Assembly: GCA_021730635.1 (NCBI GenBank)
Contig: JAJNNC010000001.1
Coordinates: 558,001-622,000 of the forward strand
Length of the DNA: 64,000 bases
Reading direction: 5' to 3'
DNA from: Catalimonadaceae bacterium JC749
GTDB lineage: Bacteria; Bacteroidota; Bacteroidia; Cytophagales; Cyclobacteriaceae
The notes under the pieces are model-generated. The model was given only the letters and a program-made list of their open reading frames with translations, did not search any database and was not told the DNA's origin. A program made the position numbers and the translations under genes. Each line of letters begins with the position of its first letter. Positions within the stretch are counted from its first letter, which is position 1. Positions 8,242 to 15,664 of this stretch are shown one piece after another.

Positions 8242-9765
8242 CTATTTATTGCTATCCTCAGAAAGCATTGCTTCAATCTGTTTCCTGAGTTCTAGCTGAT
8301 GACTGGGACTAGCCGCCATTGACTTAAATATATTCCCTGATTTATCGATTAATACATACCTGGGTATAGCTCCTTGGATTCCTCCAAGGCTATTCCACAT
8401 ATCTTCTATCAACTCATTATTGGCCCTGACATGATATCCTTTCAGTTCATTGTACTTAATACTTTGTTGCCATCTCTCTGCAAACCTTTGCTGATCAATG
8501 GAGATATAAAGTCTTTGTACCTCTGGCTCCATGAATGAGGAAATTTCATCCTTGTATTGAAAGTCTTTAATACAAGGCAAGCACCAAGTAGCCCAAATAT
8601 CAACATACAAGTAGCTACCTGAAAATTGGTTGATGAGGTCTTTGAAAGTAGTATAATTCGTTTTTATGATCTCTGCCTCTTTATACTTTTTTCCAGCTGC
8701 AATGATTGAACCTTTCAGTTTCTTGATATTAGGTTCAAGTAATGGCCAATAAGACACATTAGGATGTTCACTTTTCAACTGATTGGTTATGTCTAACAAG
8801 GCAGGTGAGTAATAAAAATCGCTACCTAAAAACGTGTTTAGATAGTTCAATTGATAAGCCAGGACCGACTTGTCATCATTAAACAATAAGGAGTCAAATC
8901 CTACTAATTTATGATAGATATCCTCATCTATGGACATTGGTTGTTGAAAGTCATATTCTTTGTAGGTTTGCATAACAAATGAATGCATTCTTAATAATTC
9001 ATTGTAATAAGGGCTATTTGGCATGGGTTCTATTTCTCGGCTGATGTTATGGGTAAATGATTCAATCAAGTTCTGCCACCGACTGTTATAAATTTCAAGT
9101 GTATCAACGGTATCTTCATGTAATACTAAAAGTTGTTGCTGTTTTTTCAGAAACATGGCATTCAAAAAAACTATACCATAGTAGGCCTTAATTTCATTAA
9201 TCAAATGTTTTGTTACTAGCTGAACCCAATCTAGTTCTACTCCTTCCAAATCAATCGGTTTTTCTGCATAAACTCGGTCAATTTCCTGCTGCATCATTGA
9301 GTCTAGGGTATGAACAACAAGTTCCGGAGTTTGAAGCTTAGCAATGAATTTGGAATGCTCATTTCCGCTCACTGAGATAAGTGGGCTCTTCATGGAAGTT
9401 GAAAAAGTATGGTAATAATGATTGATTACTTCTAAATCTCCACGCACTGAAAATGAAGTTGGGTCATTCTCATCAAATACAATTTCTATGGTAGCATTAT
9501 CCGTAAAAAATAAGGTAGACCGAAATTGCTTGTAGCGAAAGTTTACCTTTCCAAGTTCTTCAGGGTTTAAGGTTATGTTGAAATTTCCACTTGCACTAGG
9601 TTTAATAGATTGCCCAATCAAAGGATGGATTCCTTTCCAGCTATGAGAGTAATAAATCTCTGACTTGCCGTCATAATGATAAATTTTTCCACTAATAGTT
9701 GCCTGTGAAAACACATTTGAGGATAGCAGGAAAAAGATAAATACGATCATTAACCGACAAATCAT
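8242..9765 (-). CDS. TlpA-like thioredoxin-domain secreted protein
   Basis: I place the start at the ATG at 9765. It gives a clean signal peptide (MICRLMIVFIFFLLSSNVFSQ) and 507 residues, while the longer frame to 9897 runs through the attC-like spacer. A DUF4369-like beta region comes after the signal (ATISGKIYHYDGKS), a long helical middle follows, and the C-terminal thioredoxin domain has YVDIWATWCLPCIKDF. The active site is WCLPC. GTTACAG before the gene and CTCTAAC after its stop match as reverse complements at 6 of 7 bases, a weak cassette signature. Confidence 0.82.
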   Translation of the reverse strand: MICRLMIVFIFFLLSSNVFSQATISGKIYHYDGKSEIYYSHSWKGIHPLIGQSIKPSASGNFNITLNPEELGKVNFRYKQFRSTLFFTDNATIEIVFDENDPTSFSVRGDLEVINHYYHTFSTSMKSPLISVSGNEHSKFIAKLQTPELVVHTLDSMMQQEIDRVYAEKPIDLEGVELDWVQLVTKHLINEIKAYYGIVFLNAMFLKKQQQLLVLHEDTVDTLEIYNSRWQNLIESFTHNISREIEPMPNSPYYNELLRMHSFVMQTYKEYDFQQPMSIDEDIYHKLVGFDSLLFNDDKSVLAYQLNYLNTFLGSDFYYSPALLDITNQLKSEHPNVSYWPLLEPNIKKLKGSIIAAGKKYKEAEIIKTNYTTFKDLINQFSGSYLYVDIWATWCLPCIKDFQYKDEISSFMEPEVQRLYISIDQQRFAERWQQSIKYNELKGYHVRANNELIEDMWNSLGGIQGAIPRYVLIDKSGNIFKSMAASPSHQLELRKQIEAMLSEDSNK

Positions 9766-9820
9766 AGTAATTTTAGTGGTTACACATATGAGTTTTATTG
9801 CATTAGTAAGTGCGTATAAA

Positions 9821-9889
9821 CTGTAACGACAAGCATAACCGCTGGCAAGGCCATCGGCCGAACATAGAGGCCAGGTCGTGTTAGCAGTC
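9821..9889 (-). repeat. Candidate attC site between two cassette-like genes
   Basis: This 69-base spacer has, on the minus strand, GACTGCTAAC (9880-9889) four bases after the stop of the GT51-like gene. That element matches the reverse complement of GTTAGTAGGC upstream of the same gene (10563-10572) at 8 of 10 bases. The inner part is GC-rich and self-complementary (GGCC, CGGCCG, GCCA/TGGC). The other end, GTTACAG (9821-9827), would open the next cassette. Confidence 0.5.
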
Positions 9890-9893
9890 TTAT

Positions 9894-10547
9894 TCATTCT
9901 CTATCGTAGAGGAAATCACTGTTATCATGTGGTATATAGTCACCAGAAAGGTACCTTTTGATTCTGGTAACCCTCAAATCATTTTCTTCTCTTTTATGAA
10001 GATAATGAAAACCGTCTGGTGCACGGATCATCGCAATTAATGCAAGATACTCATCTTGATTAAGCTCTTTGAATTTCTTATCAAAGTAAAATTCTGATGC
10101 ATTTCCAAAACCATACATGGCTCTTCCATTACCTTGACCCATATAAGCATGGTTTATAAATAATTTTAATATAGTATCTTTTGGCGTTAGAGGATCAAAA
10201 GCAAATCTTGCAATTAGTGTTTGTTTAATTTTTGCAAGTCCAGGTTTGAAATCATCAAAGTAAAACAACTTCACCAAACCTTGACTAAGGGTAGTTACGC
10301 CAGCGCCAGGAGTGCTGATATCAAAACCCTTATGATTGTAAAAGTTGGGATCCTGAATTTTGATAAGCGCATCCAACTGCTGTTTTGTAAGATCTTCTAA
10401 TTCTAACAGAATGCTTTCCGGGCGTAAGGCATTGGTAACTATTTCTGGCGTTTTCGCTCGTGCATTCATCACTACTATGAAATAGTAGATAAAGACTGCT
10501 GCTAGAAGTAATCCTACGGAGAACAGAAAGATTTTGAATTTTCTCAT
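9894..10547 (-). CDS. GT51 transglycosylase-domain protein with altered catalytic motif
   Basis: The protein has 217 residues. One N-terminal membrane helix (about residues 5-27) is followed by a stand-alone GT51 domain. Recognisable motifs are IQDPNFYNHKGFD (residues 64-76), the GVTTLSQGLVK counterpart of GGSTITQQLxKN, and the helix TPKDTILKLFINHAYMG. In active peptidoglycan glycosyltransferases motif 1 is EDxxFxxHxG and its glutamate is the catalytic base. Here the position is Gln65, while the Asp66, Phe69, His72 and Gly74 equivalents remain. It is therefore either inactive or repurposed. The length resembles a monofunctional MtgA without extras. Flanking elements suggest cassette cargo. 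Confidence 0.8.
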   Translation of the reverse strand: MRKFKIFLFSVGLLLAAVFIYYFIVVMNARAKTPEIVTNALRPESILLELEDLTKQQLDALIKIQDPNFYNHKGFDISTPGAGVTTLSQGLVKLFYFDDFKPGLAKIKQTLIARFAFDPLTPKDTILKLFINHAYMGQGNGRAMYGFGNASEFYFDKKFKELNQDEYLALIAMIRAPDGFHYLHKREENDLRVTRIKRYLSGDYIPHDNSDFLYDRE

Positions 10548-10562
10548 TTAAGCGTTCTTTAT

Positions 10563-10712
10563 GCCTACTAACGGTTCAGATAGGACACATACCTCTGGAC
10601 TTTCTTTATCTATTAAAGTATCAGTTTTGAACATCAGTTGCAATAACTGTTTAGAGGCGCGGCCAGCTAGGTGCGGCCGGCCCAGGTATGGGCTATTTCG
10701 TTTGTTGTCAGC
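10563..10712 (-). repeat. Candidate attC site
   Basis: The 150-base spacer follows the OmpA-domain gene. On the minus strand GCTGACAAC (10704-10712) lies eight bases after that gene's stop. Its reverse complement, GTTGTCAGC, matches GTTTTCACC upstream of the same gene (12265-12273) at 7 of 9 bases. Inside are GC-rich arms around GGGCCGGCCGC and GGCCGCGCC. The far end, GTTAGTAGGC (10563-10572), opens the next cassette. Confidence 0.5.
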
Positions 10713-10720
10713 ATGATTCC

Positions 10721-12250
10721 TCAATGCGTTAATGTAATTTCAACCCGTCGATTTAGGCCGGAACTTGATAAGCTATTGAGAAGAGGGTATCTGTTTCCAA
10801 AACCTTTCGTAGTAATTCTTTCAGGTTTTATTCCTTTATCAATGAGCCATTTACCGACTTCCTCAGCTCTTTGTATGGAGAGCTGTAAATTATAAGCTTC
10901 ACTCCCAACGCTATCCGTATGCCCCATGATGACTAATTTTATTTCAGGGGATGTTTTGAGATAGCGAAATAAACTATTAAGCTCGTTGAAAGAGGTCTGC
11001 TCGAGTTGATAGCTATCAAACTTGAAATGTATATTCTCTAAAATGATGGTATCCCCAACAGTGATTTCTTCTGTAAAAGGATGAATGGAGTCAGGATTTG
11101 TAACGAAAGCATCAGGACTCTCACAGCCACAGGCTGTACTGTCCGAAACACTATATAGTTCTACATGATCTACTAGATAGTAAGCCGATGCATTGACATC
11201 CAGGCTGCTTTTATAGGTTGCGTTACGGCGATTGACTTTTAGATTAGATCGGGAAGAAAATCTGCCAATGGTTATATAATTTTCCCCTCCGCTGGCTACA
11301 TAGTTTGCGCATAAAGTTTCCCAATCGGCTGTATTAGTTAATTCTTTGGTAAAGGAAATACTGACAGCATCCGGTGGTTTCGTGTAATCAATCACTAAGG
11401 GTTCTTTTGAAAACAAGACACCAAATTTGTCAATAGAAAACCCCGCGTTGGATGATAGGCGAATGTTGATCCTGAAGCAGTAGTTTCTCCCTTTTTTCAA
11501 GGGTTCTAAAAGTTTTGTCTGCAGGCTTTCACTATAATCTGGTAATAAATGTCTACTAAGGTTCTCGTCATCCAGGTAAAGCATCAGGCCTACATATCCA
11601 TTATACGTCTCCGGGGTATTCTGTTGTTTAAAATGTGGGGGTACCCCTTCTACGCTCCGGTGAATGCTATAATAATCAGGTGTGGCTTTATCAGGTGAAT
11701 ACCATGCCGGGAGCAATGACTCAATCTGATCCTGTCCGTTATTGATCAACTGTATCGGCTTGAAATAATACTGATCAAAGGAAGCGTTTGCTATGAGCTC
11801 TCCAGCATGCGCAGCCTTTTTTACGAAGACTGAATCGCTTGAAAAGTCACTTTTAATGATTTTTCCAATGAGACTTTCTCCCTCATACACATCGATGGCA
11901 GCGTAGGCCAACGAATCATGACGATATTGTTGGGTCAAATAAAGAATACCTTCCGGATTGTAGTAACGCCAGGTACCTTCTTTTAAAATGTCAGTATGGC
12001 AGTCGTGAACTTTTTGGGTGTATTGGCGAATTTCTTTGATGGTGCCGTTGGGATAATAGGCTGTCCATTTCCCAAATTTTCTATGTTCATGAATAATGAT
12101 CTCCGGATAGGTTGGATCTTTGGATAGACAGAGAATATATTTTCCCTTGTATTTTTTCTGTCCATTGGCATAGATATCTTCTGCTGAATGGATACGGGGA
12201 TTACAGCTTAAAAGTAAGACCAGAAGAATTGTTCCAGGAAGATAGTTCAT
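10721..12250 (-). CDS. OmpA-domain lipoprotein with N-terminal YwqK/MORN-like repeats
   Basis: The 509-residue protein begins with a lipoprotein signal (NYLPGTILLVLLLSC). Residues about 25-120 hold repeats such as GKWTAYYPNGTIKE and EGTWRYYNPEGILY, resembling YwqK/MORN-type strands. A central domain without clear identity follows, then a C-terminal OmpA domain (IHFKFDSYQLEQ, GHTDSVGSEAYN, RAEEVGKWLIDKG, GNRYPL) that binds peptidoglycan in known proteins. It is probably an outer-membrane lipoprotein tethered to the wall. It sits in the minus-strand block between cassette-like spacers, with no operon-style overlap with its neighbours. Confidence 0.87.
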   Translation of the reverse strand: MNYLPGTILLVLLLSCNPRIHSAEDIYANGQKKYKGKYILCLSKDPTYPEIIIHEHRKFGKWTAYYPNGTIKEIRQYTQKVHDCHTDILKEGTWRYYNPEGILYLTQQYRHDSLAYAAIDVYEGESLIGKIIKSDFSSDSVFVKKAAHAGELIANASFDQYYFKPIQLINNGQDQIESLLPAWYSPDKATPDYYSIHRSVEGVPPHFKQQNTPETYNGYVGLMLYLDDENLSRHLLPDYSESLQTKLLEPLKKGRNYCFRINIRLSSNAGFSIDKFGVLFSKEPLVIDYTKPPDAVSISFTKELTNTADWETLCANYVASGGENYITIGRFSSRSNLKVNRRNATYKSSLDVNASAYYLVDHVELYSVSDSTACGCESPDAFVTNPDSIHPFTEEITVGDTIILENIHFKFDSYQLEQTSFNELNSLFRYLKTSPEIKLVIMGHTDSVGSEAYNLQLSIQRAEEVGKWLIDKGIKPERITTKGFGNRYPLLNSLSSSGLNRRVEITLTH

Positions 12251-12264
12251 GAGAGTATTCTTTT

Positions 12265-12423
12265 GGTGAAAACGACCCTGGCTAAGAGATGTATAGGTTT
12301 CAGAATACGTATTCTTCAGCCGGGCACCGAGTTTGGCTATATGTTAAAGGGTTCATTGGCAAACTGTCAGGCAGTAAATTTTCCTGGCCTGTGATGGCGG
12401 GTCCTACTTAAAGCATTAACTTT
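12265..12423 (-). repeat. Candidate attC site
   Basis: The 159-base spacer follows the DUF2490 gene. AAAGTTAATGC (12413-12423, minus strand) begins right after the stop region. Its reverse complement nearly matches GCATTAAATT upstream of the same gene (13317-13326, 9 of 10 bases). GTTTTCACC (12265-12273) opens the following cassette. The spacer is on the long side for an attC and fits the consensus only loosely. Confidence 0.4.
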
Positions 12424-12424
12424 G

Positions 12425-13264
12425 TCATAACTTTTTTTTCCTTAAATCCAGATTGTACGTCAAACCAATCTGCAAAGTATGATTTCGTTCATGGTTTATA
12501 CCGTCGGCTTTCACGACGTAATGATTCAGATAACCGAGTTGTATATTATAGTCTTTATTGAAGCGCCAGCCTAAGGCAAAATACAATCTGTTTTGGTCAA
12601 GGATATTTTTGCCAATTCCTTTACCAAAACCAAGAAACACCTCATCATAAACGCCTATAAACAAGGTATTATCTTTCAACTCGCTTCTACTCAAAGGTAC
12701 CGTTAGAAACAATCTATACCGGGCACGATTTCGGAAATTGTAGCCATCTTCTTGGGGATTACCATTTGTGTCAGCACTAATGCTCTCCAAAAACCGCTGT
12801 TCCAGACGGTACCGGTGATGAAAATAGAGTCTGCCAGTATTCTGCTGAAGAACAAGTTGTTGCCAGATACGATGCTCGTTGAACGAAAATGGAATCGGCT
12901 GCTCTCCATAAGGGAAAGACTTTATCCAACCATATCCTCCTGTAAGCATGAAAGCATTATTCACATGCCAGTCTAGTCCGGCACGAAGAAGGGATTGCTG
13001 CCAATCAGTGATCCAATCATGTCTGCGCCATTGGTATTCAGTGTGTATACTTAATTTTTCTGAAACCCGGTGATTACCGAAATACATATACCAGCCATTG
13101 TATTGGGTAACAATATTTTTGTTTGTTTGAGCAGTCAAGTCATTAGGCAGGAAGAATAGCCATGACAGAAGAAAGAATGTTAATAGGAGTTTGATGTTAG
13201 TTCTTGTTTTCTTTATGTAGGAGTGGTCTTTAATGTCTGTGTCTTTATTGATTCCTTTTATCAT
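12425..13264 (-). CDS. DUF2490 outer-membrane barrel protein
   Basis: The ATG at 13264 is the best start, giving about 280 residues. Upstream codons to 13378 lie in the spacer. A basic N terminus and hydrophobic stretch (NIKLLLTFFLLSWLFFLP) serve as signal peptide. The mature part matches DUF2490: GWYMYFGNHRVSEKLSIHTEYQWRR, then LLRAGLDWHVN, HRIWQQLVLQQ, HHRYRLEQRF and FRNRARYRLF, with alternating beta strands to a C-terminal aromatic-rich end. Such proteins are thought to form outer-membrane barrels, and their function is unknown. It lies in the cassette-like minus-strand block. Confidence 0.85.
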   Translation of the reverse strand: MIKGINKDTDIKDHSYIKKTRTNIKLLLTFFLLSWLFFLPNDLTAQTNKNIVTQYNGWYMYFGNHRVSEKLSIHTEYQWRRHDWITDWQQSLLRAGLDWHVNNAFMLTGGYGWIKSFPYGEQPIPFSFNEHRIWQQLVLQQNTGRLYFHHRYRLEQRFLESISADTNGNPQEDGYNFRNRARYRLFLTVPLSRSELKDNTLFIGVYDEVFLGFGKGIGKNILDQNRLYFALGWRFNKDYNIQLGYLNHYVVKADGINHERNHTLQIGLTYNLDLRKKKL

Positions 13265-13316
13265 GTCTATTGTTTTTGTTGAATGCCCACCAATGCCCAG
13301 AGCATAAGCTGCAGCG

Positions 13317-13423
13317 AATTTAATGCACTTTAGCAAATTATGTTCACTATATTTTAAGAGCAGATCACTTGCTGACACTTATTTTTTATCGCTGTTGCTT
13401 ATCCGCCATGTCAGGCACAGCTA
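13317..13423 (-). repeat. Candidate attC site
   Basis: This 107-base spacer follows the serine-hydrolase remnant. TAGCTGTGCCTGAC (13410-13423, minus strand) is 10 bases after the stop. Its reverse complement matches GTTAAGCACAACTA just upstream of the same gene (13802-13815) at 11 of 14 bases, and all three mismatches are transitions. This is the best within-cassette pair of the first block. Confidence 0.55.
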
Positions 13424-13433
13424 TCAATTCAAT

Positions 13434-13793
13434 CTATTTTTTTCCTAATCTATACAGAAATTCGTCGGCAATTCCATTATGATAAATCCATCTTCGCTTA
13501 CCCTTGTCTGTCCAAACGCTCACCCCTAGACCGTAGCCATATTTTTCATCCTCTGATGAGACAGATTTTTTCTCTTTCGCTACCCATCCAAAATGATCTG
13601 ACCAAATGATTTGATCACCCTCTGTGACTGCAGCTATTACACTTCCTACATTTTCCTTCTCAGTATTCTCCTGAAGCCTTTGCGCTAATTCACTGCATAT
13701 TTGTGCACTGTCAAATCTATCGCTATTCTGTGCAAAAACTGCTTTTAAGAGAATAAGATAAACAGTAAATGTGTCAGCATATTTTCTTTTCAT
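13434..13793 (-). pseudogene. Serine beta-lactamase-like remnant with internal deletion
   Basis: The 119-residue frame starts at an ATG at 13793 with a signal-like segment ending in FAQ. The part GSVIAAVTEGDQIIWSDHFGW resembles the N terminus of class C beta-lactamase/PBP-like hydrolases (vaVVkdGkivwskGFG). It then jumps from KEKKSVSSEDE straight to YGYGLGVSVWTDKGKRRWIYHNG, which resembles the C-terminal YGLGW...GHxG region. The roughly 200 residues holding the SxxK and YxN active-site motifs are missing. I read it as an in-frame internal deletion, so no enzymatic activity is expected. It is flanked by a good complementary element pair. Confidence 0.6.
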
Positions 13794-13801
13794 GTTAAGT
13801 T

Positions 13802-13815
13802 TAGTTGTGCTTAAC
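13802..13815 (-). repeat. Cassette 5' element (R'-like) of the remnant gene
   Basis: On the minus strand this reads GTTAAGCACAACTA, fitting GTTRRRY at its first seven bases (GTTAAGC). It is 8 bases upstream of the ATG and pairs with the element after the same gene's stop (13410-13423). Confidence 0.5.
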
Positions 13816-14492
13816 AACTGTATGAACACTATTGTGTTTATCTCTACTATAAAAAGTAGCGTTTAGTCCGCAAAAACGATCAATAAACGCTCCATTTCTA
13901 TAGGCCATATTACCAGCAAAAATAGGGCGTTGCCGCCCATTTGTTGGAAGGCTACTGTTCAATAAAAGCTGAGGCCATGCAGAAACGATCTAAAGGTCTT
14001 CAAAGAACCCTGGCAGTAATCTACTTTGGCTTTTCCTGCTAACGCAGCGAACGTTCATCGTAAGCAGGGGCTTAAAAATAAAACGCAACCCATACAATTC
14101 AAAGAAATTCCTCTTACCCCAATAACCCTTCACGATAAATAAGGAACAGAGCAGCAAGATTTTCCTTAGAATTAAACCCAGACATTTATTAGAAAAGTAC
14201 AATTTAATGAGAATAGGACTACCTTGGAGCCAGACTGGAACAACACTGGAGAAACACTGGAGCTAGCCTAAGGGTCAAAAATAAGAAAAGTACAAAAACT
14301 GTAAGGCCGCTACCGCTTTCGTAGGAGGCTTCTTTTCTCCTGATATCGCCTCTATCCCACTGTCTTACTTTTCTTTCCATCAGTATGAGTGGGTTCTCCT
14401 TATTTTTCCGAACATCAGAGCGGTACTTATCACTTTTTTCTGTTACTTTATGCTGTCGCCGGCTCTTTACTTTGGCCGGTAAACAGCCTAAC
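13816..14492. other. Intergenic stretch without a supported gene
   Basis: About 680 bases. Two minus-strand frames of 70 and 93 codons show no domain, no plausible signal and no codon pattern like their neighbours. Near 14226-14262 a short imperfect tandem of AACACTGGAG occurs. It probably contains the promoter of the plus-strand oxidoreductase and the decayed upstream edge of the cassette-like block. Confidence 0.4.
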
Positions 14493-15602
14493 ATGCTCAC
14501 TATGTATAAATACTTTCTAGCCTTCGGATTATCCTTTATGTTTTTCTCTGCGTATTCACAATCAAAAAATGATAGCCCCTTGAAAATTGGTATAGTAGGC
14601 CTGGTCCATGATCATGTGCATGGCATCCTCAACCGTTCAGGTCAGACTGACATTGAAATAGTAGGTATTGTAGAACCTAACCAATCTCTGGCACAAAAAT
14701 ACGCCAAGCGATACGGTTTTAGCATGGACATCGTTTACGACGACCTGGAAAGTATGCTGGAAGCGACTAAACCCCAGGCCGTTACAGCTTTCAACACCAT
14801 TTATGATCATTTGAAAGTGGTAGAGGTCTGTGCTCCCCGAGGCATCCATGTGATGGTAGAAAAACCCCTGGCCGTAAGTCTGGCCCATGCCCGGCAAATG
14901 GAAAAGCTGGCCCGCCAGCATCAGATACATTTACTGACCAACTATGAGACTACCTGGTATGCCAGCAACCACGAAGTATACCGCCTGGTGCAGGAAGAAA
15001 AGGCCATTGGTAGTCCCCGCAAAATTGTGGTTCACGACGGGCATCCCGGTCCTAAGGAAATTGGTGTCAGTGAGGAATTTCTTGAGTGGCTGACCGATCC
15101 GAAATGGAACGGCGGCGGTGCCCTGATGGACTTTGGTTGCTACGGAGCCAACCTGATTACCTGGTTTATGCAGGGGCAGCGCCCTACCTCCGTGACCGCC
15201 GTGACGCAACAAATCAAACCCGATATTTACCCCAAAGTAGACGACGAAGCCACCATTGTGATCACTTATCCTCAGATGCAGGGCGTGATTCAGGCTTCCT
15301 GGAATTGGCCTGTCGGCCGGAAGGACATGGAAGTATACGGGCAAACAGGTTATATTCATACGGTCGATGGAACAGCTATGCGCCTTCGCCTGCAGGAAAA
15401 AAGTGCTGAGAAAAGCAGTCAGGCACCCGAGAGAAAGCATCCTTACGATGATCCTTTCACTTACCTGGCTGCGGTAGTCAAAGGGGAAGTAAAAGTAAAG
15501 CCAACCGATTTGTCTTCTCTGGAGAACAATATGGTAGTGATGGAAATACTGGAGGCAGCCAGAGAGTCAGCTTCTACAGGAAAAACAGTAAAGCTGAAAT
15601 AA
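14493..15602 (+). CDS. Gfo/Idh/MocA family oxidoreductase, Sec-exported
   Basis: From the ATG at 14493 (or 14502) the protein has a Sec-type signal peptide (YKYFLAFGLSFMFFSAYS) and about 369 residues. The Rossmann part opens with KIGIVGLVHDHVHG in place of the usual GxGxxG and continues with VEPNQSLAQKYAKRYGF. EKPLAVSLAHARQMEK is the conserved lysine motif of the family. The C-terminal domain carries WNGGGALMDFGCYGANL. Family members oxidise or reduce sugars with NAD(P). An exported copy implies a tightly bound cofactor, as in glycoside-processing relatives. It converges with a second family member across a shared terminator. Confidence 0.88.
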   Translation: MLTMYKYFLAFGLSFMFFSAYSQSKNDSPLKIGIVGLVHDHVHGILNRSGQTDIEIVGIVEPNQSLAQKYAKRYGFSMDIVYDDLESMLEATKPQAVTAFNTIYDHLKVVEVCAPRGIHVMVEKPLAVSLAHARQMEKLARQHQIHLLTNYETTWYASNHEVYRLVQEEKAIGSPRKIVVHDGHPGPKEIGVSEEFLEWLTDPKWNGGGALMDFGCYGANLITWFMQGQRPTSVTAVTQQIKPDIYPKVDDEATIVITYPQMQGVIQASWNWPVGRKDMEVYGQTGYIHTVDGTAMRLRLQEKSAEKSSQAPERKHPYDDPFTYLAAVVKGEVKVKPTDLSSLENNMVVMEILEAARESASTGKTVKLK

Positions 15603-15615
15603 ACAGGAATAAAAA

Positions 15616-15641
15616 AATCTGTTGCTGCAAAGCAACAGATT
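15616..15641. terminator. Bidirectional rho-independent terminator
   Basis: A perfect 11-base stem, AATCTGTTGCT and AGCAACAGATT, closes on a GCAA tetraloop. Seven A's lie on the left and a T-rich run on the right, so it can serve both convergent oxidoreductase genes. Confidence 0.85.
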
Positions 15642-15664
15642 CTTTATCGTCAGGGAAAATAAAT

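Noticed and set aside
13990-14500. Two minus-strand frames of 70 and 93 codons
   Set aside because: No domain or start context; the second extends over the start of the plus-strand oxidoreductase.
14931-15440. 169-codon minus-strand frame
   Set aside because: Mirror frame of the Sec-exported oxidoreductase.
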